Source: Lycium barbarum
Lineage: Eukaryota; Streptophyta; Magnoliopsida; Solanales; Solanaceae
DNA length: 64,000 nucleotides
Direction: 5' to 3'
Assembly (NCBI RefSeq): GCF_019175385.1
Contig: NC_083339.1
Span: 112,453,601-112,517,600 of the forward strand
Below the pieces are notes generated by a model. The model was not told the origin of the DNA. It made no database searches and saw nothing but the letters and a program-made list of their open reading frames with translations. Positions 1 to 12,600 of this stretch are shown piece by piece (within the stretch, counting starts at the first letter, position 1; every line of letters begins with the position of its first letter). The translations under genes and the position numbers were made by a program.

Positions 1-3000
1 ACCCATAACTAAACTAAAAACCCTTAATGTTACTAAAGTTTATCTAAATTAGCAAACACAATGTTAATCATACAATACACGTTAAATGCACATAAAAAAT
101 AAAAAAATAGAGGAATAGGAATGATGCAAATGGGCTCAGCCCATTAAAGTATGCTGTTGTCCGCTACTGTTGTTGTTCACATTGATTGGGCTTTGGCCCA
201 AATTTTATTTCCTTGTTTGGCTGTAGGTGCCTGGCTGACTTGAAAGAGAAATTGCGTTAGGTTTTAGCCCAACACCGAATGCGGGAGATGATGGGTCGCT
301 TGGACTCGTATGCGATAGTCATGCGTAAAATAAAAGAGAAGGATTAGTGTATATCCCAATAAATAAAATAGGACATATGTAATGCAAATTCAAGACAGGC
401 CATTGGCATTCAACTATATGATTAGCATATCAATATCTTCTAAATAAACAACCAGAAAAAGAAGCAACTATGATAGATGTAGCATAAAGCAGGCACATAA
501 AATTCTGAACACTTGTAGTGAAAATGAAAAGGAATTGTATTCGGTCCAAAACAGAAGCTAACTGAACTGATGATAGGTAAAACAAAGATAAAATGGGCAG
601 TAGACAGCCACCACTTGTGTGATTCAAAAGAAAAAAACACCAGTTGCATTTTTACTGGTAAACATAAGCATGTAATCAATAGTGATTTCTACTTTTATTC
701 TGCCAAATGTTATGTTACGTCCCCCTGCTCTCTTTTTAACAGCACACGAGCAGTTGAATGGGAGAAGAGGTTGAATGGCATTCCGTATCTGGGACAGAAG
801 GATCTTCAACTAATCATAAGCAAATGTGCTTGGACTTGACAGAAACAAATTCCTTCTTGTATTAAAGGAAACGTTTGTACTTTAAACAAAACCAATACGT
901 ATAGACCTTTCACCCGAATTTACTAAAGCGGGTTTATTTGTTTAAATCTTATCTAGATGGGGTTTACCGGATCCGAACAGAACACAGAATGTGAAAGATC
1001 TTTGCTATTTTTTTATATAAATGCTTTCATACCCAATGAAAATAACTTCTAAATGTTAATAAAGGACCATAGAGACATATGGATCGTAATTCCAGTCATA
1101 AACTCAACAAACCAACAGGCACTGTCTACATTAACTAGGAGGGATATGAGATGCTCAAGCATATTCGAATACCCTTGAAACTGCCAACTTAAAACAACTA
1201 AGCACACTTCGCGAAATGTCGAACAAGGAGAGGATTCGATTCATATTTATCGAAGGACTATAAAGGAGCCAAACTACTTAAATCATTTGTATTCTCATAT
1301 TGACTTAAGGATAGGCCACAAAAATCTAAAGACGTGGCGATTCCACAGGCGTGAGTTTGGAAGGAGAAATATTGACTTAGAACATCATTAGAAGATACTT
1401 GATTTCAATGATTTTAACACACTAGTTTGAACTCGATTATGAGATTTGGTCAACTTAACTCTACTTTGGTTCTGTTTCACAAGCAGGTTGTAGCACTAGC
1501 AATTACAGGGCAGTTCACAGATGCAGCCAGGACCATTATTGATATATCACAAACCACCAAAAATCAGATAAGTGCACAGTTATTGGTTAATCATTTGTGT
1601 TTGCGGCTGTTTTATGCTTAATCTTAAAAACATAGTGTAGGCTTGAATAATTAGAAATACAGCAAGAGTGTATCTGAGAATGCTTTTAGGCTACGGAGTA
1701 GAATGAAAGGATCATACTCTACTCTAAACCAATCAATTACAAATTTTGAAAAGAAACAACTAATGGCCTTAAAAGATCACACATCATGAAGGGCAATGCA
1801 AGGACTAAGACCAAACAGCATGTGGACATGTATAAGATTCAAATTGAAACCCAAACAAGATTACCATTCATATCATGGGACTATACTGAGCAAATAGATA
1901 CAAACATGCTAATGTCTAATCTCACTTATCTATATTAAATAAGAATGACACCTGTGACTAACACAACCAAACAATATTTCAACATAGGATAAAGTTAAAT
2001 AATATATACAAACCACTAGCACATGAACCTTCTTATAATTAAATACATATTAGAGATAGTCAAAGTAGCCAAGCAAATATCTTACTTTGAATCAACAGGC
2101 TAGAACACAAACATGAATCAAGTGCAGAGTTATTAAGGCATATGGACTAAACAGCTTCTAATGAATACCTAATTGGACAATGTCCACTTTAAATAGAATT
2201 TATAGGAATGCCAATGATTAGGTAAATTTATCTTAACTCAGGTGAGGTTGAGGCAGCAACTAAACCAGGCCAAACCAATCAGACAAATATATAAAGGGTC
2301 TATTAATAGACTAATCTATCTGAGGTCAGTAAAGTGGCACTAGACATAACATCAAGCCAACCAAAACAGGAAACTTAAACTTACAGCTGAAAGACAATTA
2401 TGGAGATGATTCAGTACTGATCTGTCTTAATCACATACACAATATACCTAAGATATACTCACCACAGTGTGTATATCAGATGTATATCGAATGTATTTCT
2501 CCTTCTTACCTTGATAACCCACTGTATATCCTATGTATATTCAACTTAAAATAAAATTCTAAATCCTGGAAATTCAGTCTAACACCCAAATTACAGCATA
2601 CATCTTCCAAGTTCATTTAGCAACTAATGTTCTATCCTAACAGCTCCCAAACATCAAACGAACAGCAGGAAAACAAAGAGAATACACAACCAACACAAAA
2701 TTGCAGAAATGAGCTAAGATTTCGAACTAAAATAGAAACTAACGACTGAAACAATAAGTCTCATAATATTACATGTAAAACCACTCCAACTGCTCAATAA
2801 TCAGAATAAATCATGCTTCGTAATTCACAGACCAAAACAGAGTAAAGCTACGACGCTTATAAAATCGATTAAGCCGTGTTGAACTCTAAATAGCACAGAA
2901 ATGCAGAATCAAGAAAACTAATTGGAAATACTAAACAGTCGACAGAACATATACAAACATATCAGAAACTTTAGATTCGAAGATATAGAAAAAATACTGA

Positions 3001-4052
3001 CCTTTTGTGGGTGCAGTGAACTGGGGCGTCGAAGTCGTCGAATCTACTCTCTCGTTATGAACAGACCCGAACACGACGAACGATTCGAAAATTTCTGTCG
3101 TGGCCAAAGTCCACCAAGACAGAAATGAATGTTTGATAGTCTTAAAGTTAGAATGATAATCGAGTAAAATCTAAGGATTTCTGGGGAAATTTGAGGAGAC
3201 CGAAACTTGTGTTTGTGATTATCCGGTCTGTTCTTGCTTGTTTTTGTTAGGTTTTTGCTCCTAAAATCCCTCTCCCTAAAACGATTCCACCCGGATTCCA
3301 TTTATAGGGTTTTCATTTGTATTAAAATAAATAGAGGAGCGTGGGAGAGAGACGAAGGACAGGCGTGGGGGACAAGGGGAAGTGGAGGTGGCAGGGAGCG
3401 TGGGTGACGATGAAAGAGAAAAGGGAGCGGCTAGGGTTGAGTGGGGAGGAGCGGAAGAGGGAGAGTGAGGGGTGAAGGAGGCGGAGAAAAAATGAGGGAA
3501 AAGAAAGAGGGATTAGGGATTTAAGATTTGGGCCGGACCGGGTCCATTTCGTTTGGGCTAGACCGAGTAAAATATGATCTGATTTAAGTTTAATCCAATA
3601 GGCTGACCAATAATTCGTTTGGGCCGGTCTATTAATTTAAATATGGGCTGATATAAATGTGGGTTGGGTATTAAAATGTGGGTCGTTTGTTTGGGTAGGA
3701 AATAATATTGTATTTGTATTTTAAGCCATTAATTGGCTGAAAATTGTTGACCATTCCTCCGCTATTTAATTATTCTTGGGCTTCTAATTTAATAACTGGT
3801 AAAGATGACAAATAATTAATAATGTAAAAATAAATATTTTGCAAAGTGTTGTCTTGTAATTAATTTAACGAGTCCAAACCCGAAAAAATGAAATGATGAC
3901 GAATCATTAAAAATTTGTGGTAAAGTAATACTCGTAATGTTAAAAATAAAAGTAGCGAAAATAATAGTAGTGAAAATAAAGTATTTGGCTCGTCAATTAG
4001 ACGCCCGAGTGAATAAAATTAAATAAAGGAGGGACAAAATTGGATGTCAACA
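1..4052 (-). repeat. LARD 3' LTR (truncated by window edge)
   Basis: Near-identical to 10320-14372 along its whole length. On the minus strand it begins TGTTGACATCC at 4052. Open frames inside it (for example 570-839 and 2922-3128) recur in the other LTR and resemble no protein I know, so I do not call genes. Purine-rich G-tracts occur at about 3340-3500. Confidence 0.92.
3298..3308 (-). promoter_or_regulatory. TATA box in LARD 3' LTR
   Basis: Minus-strand CCTATAAATGG lies about 745 bp from the 5' end of the LTR, a reasonable U3 length. It is conserved exactly in the other LTR. It implies a short U3 and an R/U5 of about 4 kb. Confidence 0.5.
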
Positions 4053-4066
4053 GATGCCCCTCTTCG
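4053..4066 (-). other. Polypurine tract of LARD
   Basis: Minus strand GAAGAGGGGCATC directly abuts the TGTTGACA start of the 3' LTR. Position and purine content fit the plus-strand primer of reverse transcription, and this fixes the element's orientation. Confidence 0.7.
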
Positions 4067-5083
4067 ACCGGAGATGATGTAAGAGTCTTCGGGCGAAGAG
4101 GTTGATGTAGTAGCCAATTTTGTTTGGACCAATGAATATGAATTTATAAGAAAGTATGGTTTAGGAAAATTGATGGAAAATGTTATGAGGGCCGGAGGAA
4201 TTATGGAAAATTATGGCCTAATCTCAGTTTTGAGTTGCCTACATATCTCGGGCTGCACGAGAATCAGGCCTTGTGTAGTTCGAAAGTTTTGTGGATTCAT
4301 ACTCTTGCGGCGTTGTGGACAGGTGACGAGAGCGTTCCAGAATGGAACACATGCTTATAGCCTCCTAATTATAAATGTGGCGCGCAACACACCTTTAAGT
4401 AGGACTCTACAAGGCACGATGTGAATTCTTCAAAGATGCCCCAGTGTTGAGTTATGGAGACACTGGGGTGTAGAAAGGAATATGAGATTGTGAAAAGAGT
4501 AGATTTAGTAGAGTTTTAGCGGAGGATGTGAAAGAGAATTTTAACCTACGTATCACGTGTTTGTGGACATAGGCGGAATTGGGTTCGAGAGTAGATTCGT
4601 GACCCTTGCTTGTGAGTTTGGTATTCCTCTTTAGCAAATTTTCCCCAGTTCACTGCGTAAGGTAAAGTTCCACGTTATGCTGTGTCCCTGCAGGTTGTAT
4701 TTTCTGCCAAAACTAAAATTCATGTCAAAATTAGTAATAAAGTTAAAAAATGTAAAACTATAAAGAGTGTAAATGATAGTAAATATGATTTGGGGAATGA
4801 AAAATGAAGTCGTGTGGCCAATGTTCTCTCTGGTTGTCTTCAGGGACTTGAATGAATGCGTGATGCGTATGCTGAGGATGTGATAATATCTTTAGTTGCA
4901 TTTGAAGATGATAGTGATAAGGTCTCCGGCTGTCTTCCGGGATTCGATGATAACTGATATCTGCGAATTTTAAGGTAAATTCATTAAAGTGGTAAAGTAG
5001 ATGATGAAATAAAGGAATGAAGTAAGGAGTAAAATAAGTGTATAGCCGTTCGGCTTATGCAGGTGAGGCCGTGTAGCCATGCG
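4067..5083. other. LARD interior, no gene seen
   Basis: AT-rich, stop-filled sequence in all frames. It holds stray copies of motifs that are repeated elsewhere in the element: GCCTACATATCTC with GAGAATCAGG near 4232-4268, CCTACGTATCACG near 4547, and a lone TCTCCGG unit near 4922. Confidence 0.6.
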
Positions 5084-5086
5084 ATG

Positions 5087-5340
5087 TCTCCGGTTGTTTT
5101 CGGGGACTTGATGCTATGTCTCCGGTTGTTTTCGGAGGCTTAATGATACGTCTCCGGTTGTCTTCGGGGACTTGATGCTATGTCTCCGGTTGTCTTCGGG
5201 GACTTGATGCTATGTCTCCGGTTGTCTTCGGGGACTTGATGCTACGTCTCCGGTTGTTTTCGGGGACTTGATGCTACGTCTCCGTTTGTTTTTCGGGGAC
5301 TTGATGCTATGTCTCCGGTTGTTTTCGGGGACTTGATGAT
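5087..5340 (-). repeat. 32-bp tandem repeat, 8 copies
   Basis: The motif TCTCCGG starts at 5087, 5119, 5151, 5183, 5215, 5247, 5279 and 5312: seven steps of 32 bp with a single inserted T in the last interval. Each unit reads TCTCCGGTTGT, then TTCGGGGACTTGATGC, then TA(T/C)G. Copies differ at only a few positions. Degenerate single units persist nearby at about 4922, 5463, 5815, 5936 and 6054, so the array was once wider or has seeded copies. Confidence 0.93.
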
Positions 5341-5523
5341 AATTCCTGTAAAGTTCAGGATAAAGTTGTCAAAAATGGGTAAAATAAATGATAAAGTAGA
5401 GGGTAATGTCATAGTGTAGTCGTCTGGCTTATGCATGTGAGACTGTATAGCCGAATGATGCCCCAGGTTGTCTTCAGAGACTCGACGCCAATCCTGTAAA
5501 ATTCAAGATAAATATGTGAATTC

Positions 5524-5811
5524 TTATTTTAGGGTAGAATGACCCAATATGTCCTATTTTAGGGTGGACGAACCCAAGTATCCTATTTTAGGGTGGAAGA
5601 ACCCGATATCCTATTTTAGGGTGGAAGAACCCAATATGTCCTATTTTAGGATGGACGAACCCAATGTATCCTATTTTAGGGTGGACGAACCCAAGTATCC
5701 TATTTTAGGGTGGAAGAACCCGATATCCTATTTTAGGGTGGACAAACCGAAGTATCCTATTTTAGGGTGGAAGAACCCGATATGTCCTATTTTAGGGTGG
5801 ATGAACCCAAG
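5524..5811 (-). repeat. ~28-bp tandem hairpin repeat, about 10 copies (GGGT/ACCC subfamily)
   Basis: About ten tandem units of TCCTATTTTAGGG followed by TGGACGAACCCAAG, 28-30 bp each. Every unit holds a short inverted repeat, GGGT / six bases / ACCC. The six-base loop varies (GGACGA, GGAAGA, GGATGA, GGACAA, AGAATG) while the stem is mostly kept. One unit near 5648 has GGAT and one near 5741 has ACCG. The spurious frame at 5549-5884 arises from the periodicity. Confidence 0.9.
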
Positions 5812-5873
5812 CATGTCTCCGGTTGTTTTCGAGGACATGATGCATATGCCGTGTGAGGCATTTAAAGAAATGA

Positions 5874-6660
5874 TATCCTATTAAAGGCGGACGAGCCTAA
5901 AGTGTCCTATTAAAGGCGGACGAGCCTAAAGCATGTCTCCGGTTGTTTTTGAGGACATGATGCATGTGCCGTGTGAGGCTTTTAAAGAAATGATATCCTA
6001 TTAAAGGCGGACGAGCCTAAAATGTCCTATTTTAGGGTGGACGAACCCAAGCATGTCTTCGGTTGTTTTCGAGAACATGATGCATATGCCGTGTGAGGCT
6101 TTTAAAGAAATGATATCCTATTAAAGGCGGACGAGCCTAAAGTGTTCTATTAAAGGCGGACGAGCCTAAAGTGTCCTATTAAAGGCGGACGAGCCTAAAG
6201 TGTCCTATTAAAGGCGGACAATCCTAAAGTGTCCTATTAAAGGCGGACGAGCCTAAAGTGTCCTATTAAAGGCGGACGAGCCTAAAGTGTCCTATTAAAG
6301 GCGGACAATCCTAGAGTGTCCTATTAAAGGCGGACAATCCTAGAGTGTCCTATTAAAGGCGGACGAGCCTAAAGTGTCCTATTAAAGGCGGACGAGCCTA
6401 AAGTGTCCTATTAAAGGCGGACAATCCTAGAGTGTCCTATTAAAGGCGGACGAGCCTAAAGTGTCTTATTAAAGGCGGACGAGCCTAAATGCTGTGCGTT
6501 TGCGAACAATGATGTTGTCCCTTTGTCGGGCATTTGAAAGTAATAATGCAATGCGATGCGGTGCCTTTGCAGTGCGGGCATTTGAAAGCAGTAGTGCATA
6601 TGCAGTGCGATGCTTTTGAAGAAAGTATGTCCTATTAAAGGCGGACGAGCCTAAAATGTA
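5874..6660 (-). repeat. 29-bp tandem hairpin repeat (AGGC/GCCT subfamily), with interleaved higher-order unit
   Basis: Units of TCCTATTAAAGG followed by CGGACGAGCCTAAAGTG, 29 bp, occur at 5874, 5903 and 5995, then in a continuous run of about 13 from 6115 to 6488, with a lone copy near 6628. They share their frame and loop with the preceding ~28-bp array but use the stem AGGC / GCCT. Several carry a GGACAATCCT variant. Between 5815 and 6110 a ~60-bp spacer with TCTCCGGTTGTTTT and GCCGTGTGAGGC alternates three times with the units, which is a higher-order repeat. Confidence 0.9.
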
Positions 6661-7567
6661 TAGTTATCCTCGGGGTGTGATATTGATGCCTCCAGCGGTC
6701 TTGGGAGATGCCTTCAGCTGTCTTTGGAAACTTAACAATGATTCCTGCAAAGTTCAGAGTAAAATGGTTAAAGCTGGTAAAGTATATGATAAAATAATTG
6801 ATAAAGTATGAAGTAAAGTGGTGGAATAGCCGTCTGGCTCATGATGTTGATGGTATCGTGACAGGCCAAATTTAGGACACGTAATCCTGATTTAATTCGC
6901 CTTCAATCTCGTCAACCTACAAAAACAGGTGTATAAAGTTATAAAATTATTTTGATAAAAATAAATTAAGAGATAAGGTTGGAAGTAAAGTCGTATGGTT
7001 TTTTAGGCGAGGCCACAATGAGCCCAAATGATGCTTTTGGCCCTGATTGATAGACTTGACTGTTGATCTCGCGATTTTAAGTTCCTGCACTCAAAGAAAA
7101 ATTCTTAGTTTGGGAGGGGGGAAGTTGATTCATGTTGACTCGAAGCTTGATGTTGCTGGTGCTCCATTCGTCATATTTGTTTGGATCTTGTGATCTCCGT
7201 TCAAGCCTCGATAGATGAACAGTAGTGAAAATGATTGAAAGAAAGTATTTCATTTGAAAGGTAGGTATGTAAGTATATGTATAAGGAAATGTATGTATAT
7301 AAGTTGTGAAATATGTATATGTAAATGTATGTATGTAAGGAAAGATATATATGTAAATATATGTATGTAAGTTGTAAAATATTTCTGCCAACTTCAGATT
7401 GTGGCACTTCTAAAGTAATTGGTCTATAATACTTCCTATCTGGTAGCCTCAATCTTGTCGATGTCCAACCGTTCTTTTGTCTATATATTTTCAGAATATG
7501 CCCCAGTTTTGGGTTCAGAAGGGTATGTTAAATTTATGTTGTGGTGTGACCGAACCTTGTATAGGTT
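6661..7567. other. LARD interior, no gene; TATG-rich simple repeat at 7255-7385
   Basis: No credible coding potential. The region 7255-7385 is a degenerate ATGTATGTAAG / TATATGTA simple-sequence tract that produces two spurious minus-strand frames with runs of Tyr, Ile and His. Confidence 0.6.
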
Positions 7568-8010
7568 GCCTACGTATCCCTCCAAGGGAATCAGGTCGGA
7601 ACGTAGTTTGTAAGGTTCATAAAATATGGTTTGAGAATTTAATAAAGGGACCGAACCCGATGTGGATTGCCTACGTATCCCACCAAGGGAATCAGGTCAG
7701 CGTAGTTCTGTTGTGTAAATGGTAAAGGTTTGTTGGTTTTCTACCTAATTATGACTAACCCGTATGTTGAAAGTCTACGAATCCTGCCAAAGGAATCAAG
7801 TCATGTGTAATTCTCCTTACATAAGGATTTCTGATTTTATGTTATAATGCAACCGAACCCTATGTGGGCTGCCTACGTATCCCACCATGGGAATCAGGTC
7901 GGAACGTAGTTCGTAAGCATGCAAATGGCAAAAATTCTAACCTAGTATGACCGAGTCCCTATGTGGGCTGCCTACGTATCCACCGAGGAATCAGGTCAAG
8001 CGTAGTTCAC
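7568..8010 (-). repeat. ~100-bp tandem repeat, 5 copies, with GCCTACGTATCC core
   Basis: The core GCCTACGTATCC plus AAGGGAATCAGGTC recurs at about 7568, 7669, 7773, 7871 and 7970, a spacing of 98-104 bp. Between cores the sequence has diverged strongly, but each copy keeps an upstream CCGAACCC(T/G)ATGTGG-like stretch. This core is a motif I associate with large Solanaceae Tat/Ogre-type repeats (inference). Confidence 0.8.
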
Positions 8011-9601
8011 ACGTATATTAAAGGAAAGGTTGCAAACTAGGTTGTGTAACCTAATATTGTCTTTCAATGTCTTCTTGACTGATAGCTTTCATGCTTGTGT
8101 CATTGTCTGTAGGCTATTTCAATTTCTTCTAAGTGAAATTTTGTTTTGTTCTCTAGTTTTCTTTGTTACTCCCTCGAGACGTATGTTGTCTATTCGTTCA
8201 TCTTATGTCATAATCATAGAGTTGGCAGTTTTGATAAATAAAGTAGAAAATAACAATAATGGATGATTAAGGAAAATCAGAAATGTATTCATAGTTTTTG
8301 TAATTTAAGCTTCCAAAATATGAAGCAAAACAAACAAAAGTTTTGAGCATGATTCAAACCTCAATTTTAAAATCGTGCTATTTCAAAAAAATTCTATATG
8401 TTCAAACTACCAAGACTCCTGGAGTAAGAAACCAATTCTTCAAAGTCTCTCCTGGTTTGGCATCCCAGATGGTCAGTGTCTTGGTGTCGACACGAATCAA
8501 CTCTTTTTGGGGATATAAGAACATAAAATGCAAAATGATTTCAGTCTCATAACATAGAGTCAAGTAGGTAAAGTCATGATCACATAGAGTCAAGTAAGGC
8601 ATGTAGCAAATAATTTATCAAATAAAGTCAAACAAGTTGTCAAACAGATGTAAACGATTATATCAAAAAATAATAACGCGTCCTAATATGCATGTGATCT
8701 CTTTGTGCCAGAGGTAGGCCTAACGTTTGTTTGAATGGTAAAGTGTGTCATAATACGTCATCCCATTGTTTTTGATTAATTAAACAAATTCTATTTCCCC
8801 AAAATAAAGTACAAAAAATAATGTAATATTTATTACATGTCAAATGAGTACAACATGGAGTGTTCCTAATCTAAGTAAAGTAAATACAATTTCCTATGTT
8901 TAAATTTAAGCTCCGTTTTGTGATGTCATTGATCTTCGTCATTCATTGTACTCCAATGTAAATTCATACCTGTCATAGAAACGTTAGTCATTCCCTCCCC
9001 CCTAAAGTTTAATTAGTTAAAGCAAATAGTCCATATTTAGGCACAGTTATCCTTCAAACATGCACACAAAGTATGATTAGTGTCACTCGGGGTCGTGAAC
9101 CCGCTTGGACGTTTGGATAAAGTCATTTAATGGGCTTAATACACCAAGGGTATTAAGTCTCCTAGGTAATGAAATGTATGCTCCTAATAAAGGGTGTTGG
9201 TTTAGCTCTATCTTAGGCTGACTAAGAGTTGGCTTCCTATGACACAAGGCTCCCCCAAGTGGACAACTCGGGAGTGGAAGGTCCGTGGCCGTCGACTGCA
9301 CCGCCGATCGACTAAATCCACAAGATCAATCCAACTAAAGGGTGATTTAGTAGTGCACGGCCGCGAATCGCGAAACCGCTTTAAGTGTGTGAATTTGTGT
9401 GAATTTTCCAGGAGTGGAGGAAGTATGAACGGAATGACAGTTTATCAAAGCAGTAACATTTAAACAGTTTATATCAAACAATTAATAGCATGTAAGCAGT
9501 TTATACCATGTGAAAATAGTTTCAGCAAATAAAGTAACTAAGTTAGCACACAAAGCCTAATTAAATCTAAGTCCGTTATGGTTAGAACCTAGGTAGAGTT
9601 C
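8011..9601. other. LARD 5' leader region (minus strand), no gene seen
   Basis: In element sense this lies just downstream of the primer-binding site. It is AT-rich apart from a GC-richer block at about 9085-9380. No frame resembles gag. A packaging or dimerisation signal would be expected in this region, but I cannot point to one. Confidence 0.5.
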
Positions 9602-9619
9602 CCCAGTGGAGTCGCCAAG
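9602..9619 (-). other. Primer-binding site of LARD
   Basis: Minus strand TGGCGACTCCACTGGGGA, two bases from the end of the right LTR. The leading TGG matches the CCA end of a tRNA. Tat/Ogre elements are known to use non-Met tRNAs (tRNA-Arg has been reported), but I cannot verify which tRNA matches this one. Confidence 0.7.
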
Positions 9620-9620
9620 C

Positions 9621-12600
9621 TGTCATACCCCATTTTAACCGGGTTAAAGTAGAAGTACGACATATTGGAGATTCCTGGTTTTGTTTATTTGTTTTAAGGA
9701 GTCGCCATCTAATTATTTACGGTGAATTAGGACACCTAAAGTTTATTAAAGTTATGTTTAAAGTTAACTCTGTTTAAGGTCTGCGAAACTTAAGATTCTG
9801 AGTAAGGGTTCAGTTAATCTAAAGGGAAGGTATTAAGCATCCTTTAAGACCCATTAACAATGGTTAACCGACCGGACTTACAATTAATTAGGCTAAGTGT
9901 AAATAATAGTATTACAAAATATTTAAGAAAATATCTTTAAAGTATTGCTAAAGTTTTAGACAGAAGTAAAATGTTATTTAAAGTAAAAAAAACTTGTAGA
10001 AAAAAATAGTGATTTAATAAAAAGAGTTTAATTATAAATAAACCAAAAGAATTGGAATGAATGATGTTCATACGTATTCTGAATATGAATTACGCCAACT
10101 AGCAAATTAAAATGTATTTGTAAAGTTATTGCAAGATTAATATTAATATTTTAACGAATGTGTATTTCAAAGTTTTCTAAGATAAAAAGAGTAAATGTTG
10201 ATTCTTTTAACTCAAATATATAGTCATGCTATTTAAAAATCAATTACTCTAAATAAATGTTATAGATACTGTATAAGTAGTTTTAAAAATAGGAATGAAT
10301 GTAATTTGTGGAATTAACTACCCATAACTAAACTAAAAACCCTTAATGTTACTAAAGTTTATCTAAATTAGCAAACACAATGTTAATCATACAATACACG
10401 TTAAATGCACATAAAAAATAAAAAAAATAGAGGAATAGGAATGATGCAAATGGGCTCAGCCCATTAAAGAATGTTGTTGTCCGCTACTGTTGCTGTTCAC
10501 ATTGATTGGGCTTTGGCCCAAATTTTATTTCCTTGTTTGGCTGTAGGTGCCTGGCTGACTTGAAAGAGAAATTGCGTTGGGTTTTAGCCCAACACCGAAT
10601 GCGGGAGATGATGGGTCGCTTGGACTCGTATGCGATAGTCATGCGTAAAATAAAAGAGAAGGATTAGTGTATATCCCAATAAATAAAATAGGACATATGT
10701 AATACAAATTCAAGACAGGCCAATGGAATTCAACTATATGATTAGCATATCAATATCTTCTAAATAAACAACCAGAAAAAGAAGCAACTATGATAGATGT
10801 AGCATAAAGCAGGCACATAAAATTCTGAACACTTGTAGTGAAAATGAAAAGGAATTGTATTCGGTCCAAAACAGAAGCTAACTGAACTGATGATAGGTAA
10901 AACAAAGATAAAATGGGCAGTAGACAGCCACCACTTGTGTGATTCAAAAGAAAAAAACACCAGTTGCATTTTTACTGGTAAACATAAGCATGTAATCAAT
11001 AGTGATTTCTACTTTTATTCTGCCAAATGTTATGTTACGTCCCCCTGCTCTCTTTTTAACAGCACACGAGCAGTTGAATGGGAGAAGAGGTTGAATGGCA
11101 TTCCGTATCTGGGACAGAAGGATCTTCAACTAATCATAAGCAAATGTGCTTGGACTTGACAGAAACAAATTCCTTCTTGTACTAAAGGAAACGTTTGTAC
11201 TTTAAACAAAACCAATACGTATAGACCTTTCACCCGAATTTACTAAAGCGGGTTTATTTGTTTAAATCTTATCTAGATGGGGTTTACCGGATCCGAACAG
11301 AACACAGAATGTGAAAGATCTTTGCTATTTTTTTATATAAATGCCTTCATACCCAATGAAAATAACTTCTAAATGTTAATAAAGGACCATAGAGACATAT
11401 GGATCGTAATTCCAGTCATAAACTCAACAAACCAACAGGCACTGTCTACATTAACTAGGAGGGATATGAGATGCTCAAGCATATTCGAATACCCTTGAAA
11501 CTGCCAACTTAAAACAACTAAGCACACTTCGTGAAATGTCGAACAAGGAGAGGATTCGATTCATATTTATCGAAGGACTATAAAGGAGCCAAACTACTTA
11601 AATCATTTGTATTCTCATATTGACTTAAGGATAGGCCACAAAAATCTAAAGACGTGGCGATTCCACAGGCGTGAGTTTGGAAGGAGAAATATTGACTTAG
11701 AGCATCATTAGAAGATACTTGATTTCAATGATTTTAACACACTAGTTTGAACTCGATTATGAGATTTGGTCGACTTAACTCTACTTTGGTTTTGTTTCAC
11801 AAGCAGGTTGTAGCACTAGCAATTACAGGGCAGTTCACAGATGCAGCTAGGACCATTATTGATATATCACAAACCACCAAAAATCAGATAAGTGCGCAGT
11901 TATTGGTTAATCATTTGTGTTTGCGGCTGTTTTATGCTTAATCTTAAAAACATAGTGTAGGCTTGAATAATTAGAAATACAGCAAGAGTGTATCTGAGAA
12001 TGCTTTTAGGCTACGGAGTAGAATGAAAGGATCATACTCTACCCTAAACCAATCAATTACAAATTTTGAAAAGAAACAACTAATGGCCTTAAAAGATCAC
12101 ACATCATGAAGGGCAATGCAAGGACTAAGACCAAACAGCATGTGGACATGTATAAGATTCAAATTGAAACCCAAACAAGATTACCATTCATATCATGGGA
12201 CTATACTGAGCAAATAGATACAAACATGCTAATGTCTAATCTCACTTATCTATATTAAATAAGAATGACACCTGTGACTAACACAACCAAACAATATTTC
12301 AACATAGGATAAAGTTAAATAATATATACAAACCACTAGCACATGAACCTTCTTATAATTAAATACATATTAGAGATAGTCAAAGTAGCCAAGCAAATAT
12401 CTTACTTTGAATCAACAGGCTAGAACACAAACATGAATCAAGTGCAGAGTTATTAAGGCATATGGACTAAACAGCTTCTAATGAATACCTAATTGGACAA
12501 TGTCCACTTTAAATAGAATTTATAGGAATGCCAATGATTAGGTAAATTTATCTTAACTCAGGTGAGGTTGAGGCAGCAACTAAACCAGGCCAAACCAATC

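Noticed and set aside
430..839. Small frames in both LARD LTRs (and at 10750-11159) that are conserved
   Set aside because: Identity is due to the LTRs being recent copies; frames overlap on both strands and show no protein features.
5549..5884. Repetitive plus-strand frame of 111 codons with YFRVDEP-like repeats
   Set aside because: It is a by-product of the ~28-bp array, on the antisense strand of the element; no sign of a real protein.
5087..6490. CRISPR-like appearance of 29-32 bp regular repeats
   Set aside because: Units abut with no unique spacers, vary as minisatellites do, and sit within a plant retrotransposon.
7077..7452. Tyr/Ile/His-rich minus-strand frames
   Set aside because: Simple-sequence ATGTATGTA tract in two overlapping frames.
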